From the NCBI GenBank assembly GCA_027563935.2, contig CM050449.1, forward strand, positions 58,917,949-58,981,948: DNA of 64,000 bases, written 5' to 3'. Positions 23,622-33,073 of the stretch are shown here, in pieces (within the stretch, counting starts at the first letter, position 1; each line of letters starts with the position of its first letter). The translations under genes were made by a program, and so were the position numbers. Source of the DNA: Costus lasius (taxonomy: Eukaryota > Streptophyta > Magnoliopsida > Zingiberales > Costaceae). Below the pieces are notes generated by a model. It saw nothing but the letters and a program-made list of their open reading frames with translations, ran no database searches and was not told where the DNA came from.

Positions 23622-25480
23622 GGTGTTCGTTGCTGCAGGAATCTACAACAATGCAAGAACAGCAAGGTCAGTATCAATGTTTAGAATCAATCCAGGACTT
23701 AAGAAAGATTCTTTTCTCACTATTTTATCTGACTGAAAAATCCATTAAATAGTCCGAAAGAGTAACACTCTTTTAGTGGGATGGGATCCAGATTTCATAC
23801 TTGGTCTCCGCGTCCCGCTCAGGCGAGATTAGATGCACAGAGAATACAAGTACTAATTTCTGGTAGGCAGTCCCTGCCAATCGCCAACCCGTGCGATTCC
23901 CCTTCATCTGGGCAATCCAGCAGACTGTGCCAACTGAGTTGGTACAACACAGTCTCTGATCCCACAGATGGCTGCCTCCATATAGCTATCATATGCCCCA
24001 TGTGTAGCCTATATGGTCAAGCTGACCTGACCTACTCCCTGGACCACCACGTGCTATGCTGAGCAACGAGAAGCGATAAATCCCTTCTCTGTAACACGCA
24101 GGTGAAATCCCGCACCGTCTGAAGATAGATGGACGTGCCCACTGAGTGGGTACAACACGGCTCCAACGATAGTCAGAACAGTGAGGTTTCGCGTCAGAAG
24201 GCTAACGAGCTTGATATTTTAGCGTTGGATTTTAACGGTCTTTTATCTTCTTACTATCAGGCAAATCCTATGGCTATAGCAGAAGATAAACTCATGCAAT
24301 TCTAATTATAAAAGCAATAAATAGAAAGCATGCTGATCTTATGTGGTAAAAGCCCATGAACCCTAAGTAAGACCTTAAGTTATCTTAAGTCTTCACTTGC
24401 TTCTTGGGTCTTTTGCATCTCATCTGGTCCAACCCAGGGCCCTAGCGCTCAATGCAGCTCAGGTGCGCCCACCAGCTGAATGCGCCTCTGCGATGTGTGC
24501 TTTTGTGCTCTTGTCTAATTAAAATACATTTTAATCTATCTAGACAAGCTTGACTCGCAGGTCAATTATACAATAAATTAATTAAAAATGTGATTCGCAT
24601 ATCACAAAAATAATAATTTACCAGGCTCGCAGGCCCCAGCACAGCACACAATAAAGGGCATCCCACATAAGATTAAATAAACAAGCATCATGGCATCATT
24701 CAATCAACATGTGATCCATCACATAAGAAAATAAAATTTTGAAAACCCATTGGCATCAATTTTACTTTACTTATGTGCTCCTACAACCTTACAACGGTCC
24801 ATTAATAGGGATCCACTCATCATGTCTAGTTTGATCCATGCCCTTGCATGCACCAAGTCTTAACTGACTTGCGTTGACCTAATGGTCAACCATGCATGCC
24901 CTAAGGGCTGAACAACCAACATGAGTTCTGGCAAGCGGGTGTGACCCCGAGCCTAACTCATGTGTGTTCACTGGTTGTCTCGACCAGACCTCGCTACACG
25001 CCTGTGATGCAGTCGACCTATAGCCACCTCGTGCTTGCGCACAGGTGCCATCTGGTCGACCCATCTAGGCTGTCAGATGGTCTGATCAGACTAGTTAGAT
25101 CTTACTTAGAGGATGATTTCAACCCTACTAACCCGTCTAAGGGTTTATAGCAGGCGCCACTTAGATCTAATGGTGATAGGCGCGCAAGATGTAAGTTTGG
25201 AAAAACAACTACAACAAGCGCAAACAAACAACATGCGCCAAACAAGATAAACAAGATACATCTAATATCTAGCATGTTGATAACCCATAGATCTAGACAT
25301 GAGCGCAAACTTCTCCAAGCAATGATACAAGCGCAAACAAATATGGTAGCACATAGTATCATGTAAGCGCAAGAACATAGTATCATGTAAGCGCAAGTAA
25401 ACAAAGCATCAAGAGAGCGCAACATGGAATCATGAGTGGATCACAATCTTAACAAAGCAATCATATAGATCTACTGAAAA
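23622..25480 (-). other. 5' leader of element F
   Basis: This long noncoding leader runs from the primer-binding site to gag. It matches the leaders of E and C, with indels. The section 24700-25440 has only short ORFs that are not conserved between copies. I see no gene in it. Confidence 0.8.
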
Positions 25481-25496
25481 CCCTGCTCTGATACCA
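25481..25496 (-). promoter_or_regulatory. Primer-binding site of element F (initiator Met tRNA)
   Basis: On the minus strand TGGTATCAGAGCAGGG lies two bases from the 5' LTR. It matches initiator Met tRNA better than the site in E. Confidence 0.88.
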
Positions 25497-25498
25497 GT

Positions 25499-27182
25499 TG
25501 TTGGGTCCCCTTCAAGGGGGAGCGAAACCCTAAGCATGCGCAAATCAAAATACTTGCATGGGCGGAATTAGGTTTTCTATAGGATCGCATGTTCTATATA
25601 ATCAACTTTGTTTTAATTGAAAGATCATGAGAAGATCTCACCATAGCCATGGGTGGATGGAGCCTTGGAAGCAAAGAGTCGAATGCTTCTTCTCCAAAGG
25701 TGACGCACACAACAATGAAGATGGCTTGCTCCTTTGAATCCTTTGTGCTAGCAAAGCTCTTCAAAGGGTCCTTGATCGTTGGAAAGGAAAGATGAGATGA
25801 TATCTCCCTTGGCCGAAAGCTCTCTTCTTCCTCTTCGTCTAAGCTCTTCGCCACACACGAGAGAGCTCCAAAGATTAGAGCCGTTGAGGCAAGCATATGC
25901 GTTTTGGCGTTACAAGACTTCCATAAAAGGAAGGTCATGAAGCCATGCGTTCATGGCTTTGAACTAATCCAAAACGCAAACTTAATTGAACCATGCGTTC
26001 ACATATGTGAACCGGTTCAATTGAAGTTGGTCCAATTCCAATTGGTCCAAAGACCAAATCGAACCAAGCCAAGCCATGCTCTAGATCTCCCTTGAACCAA
26101 ATGGTTCAAGATCTAACCGATCATCTCTTGATGCTCTTGATCTCACCGATCTAGCATCCACACTCTCGATCGAAGCTTACCGATCTCAAGCCCTAATCAA
26201 TCAAACATGATCAGACCAGATCTCACTTACAATCAGAGGTTAAACCCCTTTCAACTGAACCAAAACAATTCAGTCCACACGATCTGACTTAAGTAAGCCA
26301 TTTCATCAAATTGTGCGACCCTGAGGGTTTCCTTTAAATGTCGGTAACGATAACTTACGTTATCACGATCAGTGAGAGGTATCTAGCAACACATCACTGT
26401 CTCCCGATATAAAGGAAAGAGTCTTCCAAGACTACACCCAAACCACAGCACAAGTGTGAATCAACTTCACAAGGCATGCATGTATCCATTGCCACTGGAT
26501 GTTCTTATTGGACAAGCGGGTCAAGCTTGTAACTCCAATATGATGAGCATGATTAGATCAGATGAACATAGTCACCTGGGTATGGCCATACACTTTCTCA
26601 ATCATCTCATCTAGGGGGCCCCTATAGAACATCACACTCCTTGAACAAGGAGACGACAATCCTATATCTATCACTAGTGTCCCAACCTGACTCATGATCA
26701 TTATCCAAGATAGTCTATAACCATTATCTTTCAAATGATATTGAACTACCTCAAAACAATGACAATCATCATTTAGAAACACAAGTGATCTCAAGTCAGA
26801 GGACATGTGCCACTTAGTGCAAACAAGGATTATTCACATTGTGACAAGCAATTGAATATCCTAGTAGGGTCTGTCCAGTACATCCAATGTACCCATGAGT
26901 CTACATCTTATTCCATGCTCGGAGCATCCTATAAGATTAGAACACATATTAGTCTCAATCATATCAAGGCTGTCTCATGTTCACCAAGATATCTCGACTA
27001 AGGACATATAGCATGTCAGCCTAGCTGAACAGCTTTGAGACATTATTCAGAAGTACACTTATTACAGCAGACAAGGTAACAAACTGAATAACAACCATTG
27101 CCTTTATAAACAAAAGTGTTTATACATGATACTGTTACAATCCCAAGGCCTCAAACATTAGCCTTAAGGGCATACTCCAACA
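25499..27182 (-). mobile_element. 5' LTR of copia element F
   Basis: 1684 bp, equal in length to 12104-13787, with about 8 substitutions by eye. It borders the primer-binding site at 25496 and TSD GGGGA at 27183-27187. Confidence 0.93.
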
Positions 27183-27187
27183 GGGGA

Positions 27188-27464
27188 ATCGCACGGGTTG
27201 GCGATTGGCAGGGACTGCCTACCAGAAATTAGTGCTTGTACTCTCTGTGCATCTTATCTCGCCTGAGCGGGACGCAGAGACCAAGTATGAAATCTGGATC
27301 CCATCTCACTAAAAGAGTGTTACTCTTTCGGGCTGTTTTGCTGGATTTTTCAGCCAGATAAAATAGTGAGAAAAGAATCTTTCTTAAGTCCTGGATTGAT
27401 TCTAGACATTGATACTGACCTTGCTGTTCTTGCATTGTTGTAGATACCTGCAGCAACGAACACC
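27188..27464 (+). other. 5' leader of element E, second part
   Basis: The leader resumes after the F insertion and matches 8127-8410 of element C. It ends just before the gag ATG in the context ACGAACACCATGAG. Confidence 0.85.
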
Positions 27465-30400
27465 ATGAGCTTCAATGTGCGATCCCTACTAGAAAGGGAG
27501 AAGTTTGCTGGGCCAAACTTCTCAGACTGGTTCGGACACCTTAAGATCGTTCTTAAGGCTGAGAGGAAACTGTATGTCCTCGAGACGGCTATACCGCCTC
27601 AACCCGCTGCGAACGCCGCAAGGGCGGTTCGCGATGCCTATGAAAAGCATGTCAATGATAGCATTGATGTTGCTTGCCTGATGCTAGCGTCTATGACGCC
27701 ACCGCTGCAGCGTCAGCATGAGGATATGTCTGCTATAGAAATTATAGCAAACCTCAAGATGCTGTATGCTGCACAGGCGAGGACTGAACGCTATAATCTG
27801 ACCAAGCTTTTCTTTCAGAGCAAACTGGCTGAAGGGAGCCCAGTGGGAGCTCACGTGCTCAAGATGATTGGGCACAAGGAGGCTCTAGAGAAACTGGGGC
27901 ATACCATCAACCAGGAGCTTGCTGTAGACATTATTCTGCTGTCTCTCCCGCCCTCTTTCGATGCGTTCATTATTAATTTTAATATGAACAAAATCGATTG
28001 TACTCCGGCAGAGTTGCTGAATATGCTCTTGACCACTGAGGAGACTCTGAAGGGAAAGCCTTCAACCTCTGTCTTGATGTTCCCCTCCAGGAACAAGAAG
28101 AAGGGGAAGAAGGGCAAAGCCCCGGTCAAGAATTACAGCAAGGCTCTGAAACAGAAGGTGAAGCGGTCAAAGGAATATAGATGTTTCCACTGTGGCCAGC
28201 TGGGTCACTGGAAAAAGGACTGTAAAGCGCTCCAAGGAGACAAGAAGGGAAGCATCGCTTCTGGCTCAGGTATATTTGTGACTGAGGTCATGATATCTTC
28301 TTCTTCTATTTCATGGGTGTTGGACACTGCATGTGGAGTTCACATTTGTTCAAATGTGCAGGAACTCAAGAGAAGAAGACAGGTGGGACAGCATGAGGTG
28401 GACCTACGAGTTGGAAACGGGGCACGGGTTGCTGCTGTTGCTGTAGGGGATTATTACATCTCATTACCATCTGGCATTGTATTAGAATTAAACAATTGTT
28501 ACTTTGTACCTAGTATTACCAAAAATATTATCTCTATTCCTGCTCTTGTCAGGAAAGGGTTTTCCTTTGAAAGCAAGATTTCAAAGTGTTATCTTACTCT
28601 TGATAATATTGTTTATGCTACTGGTTCAATTAACAATGGGTTATTCATGTTGGACATGGACTATTCTATACAAAACATTGATAATAAGAAAGCCGAGTAT
28701 GCTGATGACAGCACCTTGCTATGGCATAGTCGTTTAGGCCATATTAACAAGAAGCGCATTAAGCGGTTGCATGATCATGGACTGCTGGGATCATTCTCCT
28801 ATGAGGAGATTGATACATGCAAAGCTTGTTTAATGGGTAAAATGACGAAGTCTCCTTTTCCTAACAAAGGTCAAAGGGCTTCAGGTTTACTTGACCTTAT
28901 ACACACTGATGTGTGTGGGCCATTTAGTAAACATGCCAGAGGTGGCAATCAGTACTTCATTACCTTTACTGATGATTTCAGTAGATATGGTTATGTCTAT
29001 CTTATGAGACATAAGAGTGAATCTTTTGACAAGTTCAAAGAGTTCAAAAATGAAGTACAAAATCAGCTAGGCCGAAATATCAAGGCACTTCGTTCTGATC
29101 GAGGTGGAGAATACTTGAGTCATGTGTTTACTGACTATCTAAAAGAGTGTGGGATTATCTCACAGCTCACTCCGCCAGGAACACCACAATGGAATGGTGT
29201 GTCCGAGAGGAGAAATAGAACGTTACTTGATATGGTTCGTTCTATGATGAGTCAGGCTACTCTACCTTACTCCTTTTGGGGTTTTGCACTGGAAACAGCT
29301 GCAAAGGTAGTAAACCGAGTGCCATCCAAGGCAGTTTCAAAGACTCCATATGAATTATGGTATGGGAAACAGCCGAGCTTGACATTTATTAAGATCTGGG
29401 GTTGCGAGGCTTATGTCAAAAAGCTCGCCTCTGGGAAACTAGAGAGCAGATCTGAGAAATGCATCTTTGTCGGTTACCCTAAGGAAACTAAGGGTTATTA
29501 TTTCTTCGATCCCAAAGAGAACAAAGTATTTGTTGCTCGGACGGCAGTTTTTCTTGAGAAGGAGTTTCTTCTGCAAGAAGCCAGTGGGAGAGAAATAAAG
29601 CTGGATGAGAATCCGGAGGAAGGACAAAGTAGTCAAGCACAGTTGGATGAGCCTGAGCCGGTAGATCAGGTTATTGAACAACCTGAGGCTCAGATATCAC
29701 GGGAACCGCGAAGATCGGGAAGGATCCGTCGACAGCCTGAGCGCTATGATGGAGTCTACATCATTGATAATGATGAACCCCTTACTTATGCGGATGCGGT
29801 CAGTGGACCGGAGTTAGCTAGATGGCTTGAAGCTATGCGGGCCGAAATGGACTCCATGTCAGATAACCAAGTCTGGGTTTTGGTTGATCCGCCTCCGGGA
29901 GTAATTCCTATAGGCTGTAAATGGATCTTCAAAAAGAAGATTGACATGGATGGTAACGTGGTTACCTATAAAGGCAGGCTAGTAGCGAAAGGTTTCAAAC
30001 AAATCTACGGGATAGATTATGATGAAACTTTCTCTCCTGTAGCCATGTTTAAGTCTATTCGGATTCTTTTCGCGATAGCTGCATATTACGATTATGAGAT
30101 CTGGCAGATGGATGTGAAGACGGCTTTCCTTAATGGAAAACTGGATGAGGATGTGTATATGACACAACCTGAAGGTTTCACTAATCCATCAGATCGTCAT
30201 AAAATATGCAAGATAAAGAAGTCCATTTATGGACTTAAGCAAGCATCTAGAAACTGGAATATTCGTTTTGATGAATCAATCTCTGAGTTTGGTTTCATCA
30301 AGAACGAAGATGACCCGTGTGTATATAAGAGGTTTAGTGGGAGCGTGATTACTTTCCTAGTCCTCTACGTCGATGATATCTTAATCATTGGAAACGATAT

Positions 30401-31349
30401 TCCTGAACTGCATGCTGTTAAAGCATGGTTAGGAAAATGTTTTCAGATGAAAGATTTAGGAGAAGCAGCCTATGTATTAGGTGTGAAGATCTACAGGGAT
30501 AGATCTAAGAGGCTTCTCTGGCTGTGCCAGAGTACTTACATCGATAAAGTCCTGGAGAGATTCCATTTAGAGAATTCTAAAAGAGGAAATCTTCCAGTCA
30601 GACATGGTCTGAATCTTTCAAAGAGTCAGTGTCCACAAACACAGACTGAGAAAGATGAAATGGACAATACGCCTTATGCTTCGGCTATTGGGTCCATTAT
30701 GTATGCGATGTTGTGTACTCGCCCAGACGTCGCTTACGGGTTAAGCGTGACCAGTCGGTTCCAAAGTAATCCAGGTCAGGCACACTGGATTGCGGTCAAG
30801 AACATTTTAAAATATCTTCGGAGGACCAAAGATATGTTCTTGATATATGGTGGTCAGGAAGAACTCAGTATTGAAGGATATACTGACGCTTCGTTCCAGT
30901 CGGACCAGGATGATTTCCGATCGCAATCAGGCTATGTTTTTAGCTTGAATGGTGGAGCAGTGGTGTGGAAGAGTTTCAAACAGTCAACTGTTGCTGATTC
31001 CACAACAGAAGCCGAGTATGTTGCAGCCTCGGAAGCATCCAAGGAGGCAGTGTGGATTCGTAAGTTCATTCAGGAACTTGGTGTTGTTCCTTCGAGTGCA
31101 GATCCTTTGGTTATCTTTTGTGATAACACTAGAGCAATCGCACAAGCAAAGGAACCACGGTCGCACCAGAAGTCCAAGCACATACAGAGACGGTTTCACT
31201 TGATCCGGGAGATCATTGATCGTGGCGAGATCAAAATCTGCAAGGTTCATACAGATGACAATCTGGCTGACCCGCTTACCAAGCCTCTGGCGCAGCAGAA
31301 GCATGAGAAGCACTGTAATAATATGGGTTTGAGATTTCTCAACCATTAG
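27465..31349 (+). CDS. gag-pol: Copia gag-pol polyprotein of element E, complete
   Basis: This uninterrupted 1294-residue ORF has the copia order gag-PR-INT-RT-RH. Gag covers about 1-235; the CCHC knuckle is C240, C243, H248, C253. The protease motif LDTACG has D287. The integrase zinc finger is H421, H426, C452, C455, and the catalytic triad D482, D545, E581 has the expected 35-residue gap. The integrase C-terminal region runs to about 700, then a variable linker with a basic RRSGRIRRQPER patch (749-760). RT has QMDVKTAFLNG near 881-891 and YVDD at 968-971. RNase H has D1141, E1182, D1220 and a C-terminal NLADPLTK. The start is the first ATG after the leader and equals that of C and F. Residue 1223 is Arg (DNTRAI) where C and F have Gly; its effect is unknown. 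The ORF could be functional, but its leader is split by 15 kb of F and G. Confidence 0.95.
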   Translation: MSFNVRSLLEREKFAGPNFSDWFGHLKIVLKAERKLYVLETAIPPQPAANAARAVRDAYEKHVNDSIDVACLMLASMTPPLQRQHEDMSAIEIIANLKMLYAAQARTERYNLTKLFFQSKLAEGSPVGAHVLKMIGHKEALEKLGHTINQELAVDIILLSLPPSFDAFIINFNMNKIDCTPAELLNMLLTTEETLKGKPSTSVLMFPSRNKKKGKKGKAPVKNYSKALKQKVKRSKEYRCFHCGQLGHWKKDCKALQGDKKGSIASGSGIFVTEVMISSSSISWVLDTACGVHICSNVQELKRRRQVGQHEVDLRVGNGARVAAVAVGDYYISLPSGIVLELNNCYFVPSITKNIISIPALVRKGFSFESKISKCYLTLDNIVYATGSINNGLFMLDMDYSIQNIDNKKAEYADDSTLLWHSRLGHINKKRIKRLHDHGLLGSFSYEEIDTCKACLMGKMTKSPFPNKGQRASGLLDLIHTDVCGPFSKHARGGNQYFITFTDDFSRYGYVYLMRHKSESFDKFKEFKNEVQNQLGRNIKALRSDRGGEYLSHVFTDYLKECGIISQLTPPGTPQWNGVSERRNRTLLDMVRSMMSQATLPYSFWGFALETAAKVVNRVPSKAVSKTPYELWYGKQPSLTFIKIWGCEAYVKKLASGKLESRSEKCIFVGYPKETKGYYFFDPKENKVFVARTAVFLEKEFLLQEASGREIKLDENPEEGQSSQAQLDEPEPVDQVIEQPEAQISREPRRSGRIRRQPERYDGVYIIDNDEPLTYADAVSGPELARWLEAMRAEMDSMSDNQVWVLVDPPPGVIPIGCKWIFKKKIDMDGNVVTYKGRLVAKGFKQIYGIDYDETFSPVAMFKSIRILFAIAAYYDYEIWQMDVKTAFLNGKLDEDVYMTQPEGFTNPSDRHKICKIKKSIYGLKQASRNWNIRFDESISEFGFIKNEDDPCVYKRFSGSVITFLVLYVDDILIIGNDIPELHAVKAWLGKCFQMKDLGEAAYVLGVKIYRDRSKRLLWLCQSTYIDKVLERFHLENSKRGNLPVRHGLNLSKSQCPQTQTEKDEMDNTPYASAIGSIMYAMLCTRPDVAYGLSVTSRFQSNPGQAHWIAVKNILKYLRRTKDMFLIYGGQEELSIEGYTDASFQSDQDDFRSQSGYVFSLNGGAVVWKSFKQSTVADSTTEAEYVAASEASKEAVWIRKFIQELGVVPSSADPLVIFCDNTRAIAQAKEPRSHQKSKHIQRRFHLIREIIDRGEIKICKVHTDDNLADPLTKPLAQQKHEKHCNNMGLRFLNH

Positions 31350-31356
31350 ATTAAGT

Positions 31357-31369
31357 GCAAGTGGGAGAT
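31357..31369 (+). promoter_or_regulatory. Polypurine tract of element E
   Basis: GCAAGTGGGAGAT lies between the gag-pol stop (31347-31349) and the 3' LTR. Confidence 0.85.
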
Positions 31370-33068
31370 TGTTGGGGTATGCCCTTAAGGCTAATGTTTG
31401 AGGCCTTGGGATTGTATCAGTATCATGTATATAAACTTTTATGTTTATAAAGGCAATGGTTGTTATTCAGTTTGTTACATTGTCTGCTGCAATAAGTGTA
31501 CTTCTGAATAATGTCTCAATGCTGTTCAGCTAGGCTGACATGCTGTAATGTCCTTAGTCGAGATATCTTGGTAAACATGAGACAGCCTTGATATGATTGA
31601 GACTAATATGTGTTCTAATCTTATAGGATGCTTCGAGCATGGAATAAGATGTAGACTCATGGGTACATTGGATGTACTGGACAGACCCTACTAGGATATT
31701 CAATTGCTTGTCACAATGTGAATAATCCTTGGATGCAACAAGTGGCACATGTCCTCTGACTTGAGATCACTTGTGTTTCTAAATGATGATTGTCATTGTT
31801 TTGAGGTAGTTCAATATCATTTGAAACATAATGGTTATAGACTATCTTGGATAATGATCATGAGTCAGGTTAGGACACTAGTGATAGATATAGGATTGCC
31901 GTCTCCTTAATTGGAGTGTGATGTTCTAAAGGGGCCCCCTTAAATGAGATAATTGAGAAAGTGTATGGCCATACCCAGGTGACGATGTCATCTGGTCTAA
32001 TCATTCTCATCATATTGGAGCTACAGGCTTGACACGCTTGTCCAATAAGAACATCCAGTGGCAAAGGAAACATGTATGCCTAGTGATGTGGATTCACACT
32101 TGTGCTGTGGTTTGGGTGTAGTCTTGGAAGACTCTTTCCTTTATATCGGGAGACAGTGATGTGTTGCTAGATACCCCTCACTGATCGTGATAATGTAAGT
32201 TATCGTTACCGACATTTAGAGGAAACCCTTAGGGTCGCACAATTCGATGATATGGCTTGCTTAAGTCAGATCGTGTGGACTGAATTGTTTAGGTTCAGTT
32301 TAAAGGAGTTTAAACTCTGATTGTAAGTGAGATCTGGTCTGATCATGTTTGATTGATTAGGGATTGAGATCGGTAAGCTTCGATCGAGAGATTTGATGCT
32401 AGATCGGTGAGATCAAAAGCATTAAAGAGATGAACGGTTAGATCTGAAACCTTAGGGTTTACTATGGTCTAGACCAAATGGCTTGAGCTATTTTGATTTG
32501 GTTTATGAACCAAATTTGATTGGGACATTTTGGCTTGAACCGGTTCACAAAGGTGAATGCTTGGTTCAATGCTAGTAAGCGTTTTTGGGTTGGCATGAGC
32601 GCATGGCTTAATGATGTTCCATTTTTGGAAAGTCATCAAGGCCGATTCCTCTCAACGCCAAAACGCATATGCGTTCCCCTCTTCTCTTGTGGTTTTGCTT
32701 GCACTCTCGCAAGTGGTGGATTGACGAGAAGAAGGGAAGGTTTTCGTCCAAGGTGAAGCTTGTTCTCGCATCTCAAACTTCCTCCACGCAAAGGACCCCT
32801 TGAAGCTTTGCTAGCACAAAGATGACAAGGAGAAGCCATTCCTCATCTTGTGTGCTTCATCTTTGGAGAAGATCCCTTTCGATCTTTGCTTTCAAGACAC
32901 CATCCAAATAGATGGCTTTGGTATGATCTTCTTTCGATCTCCACATTCCTTAAGGTTGATCATTTGAACATATATTACATGTGATCTCATGTTGAAACCC
33001 CTTGGAAATTACATGCGCCCCCTTTAGGGTTTCAACCCCTTGCGCTCCCCCTTGAAGGGGACTCTTCA
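31370..33068 (+). mobile_element. 3' LTR of copia element E
   Basis: 1699 bp, starting TGTTGGGGTATGCCC and ending GGGGACTCTTCA. It differs from the 5' LTR at about 14 positions. It is followed by TSD AATCG and the resumed gag of element C. Confidence 0.94.
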
Positions 33069-33073
33069 AATCG

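Larger units (their letters stand above)
12104..27182 (-). mobile_element. Copia element F, full length, minus strand, with G nested inside
   Basis: The LTRs lie at 25499-27182 (5') and 12104-13787 (3'), each exactly 1684 bp with about 8 mismatches by eye. The primer-binding site is at 25481-25496, the leader at 23622-25480, and gag-pol at 23621 to 13808 interrupted by element G. The polypurine tract is at 13788-13800. It is the same family as E and C but with a distinct LTR 3' end, ACCCAACA. Two stop codons plus the G insertion make it inactive. Confidence 0.95.
8943..33068 (+). mobile_element. Copia element E, complete, with F and G nested inside
   Basis: The borders are TG at 8943 and CA at 33068, with TSD AATCG. 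Removing nested element F (12104-27182) and one TSD copy leaves an element of about 9.0 kb with two LTRs (1698 and 1699 bp, about 14 mismatches by eye), a Met-tRNA primer-binding site, a long leader, an intact gag-pol ORF and a polypurine tract. It is inserted in the gag gene of a relative of the same family (C). Confidence 0.95.
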
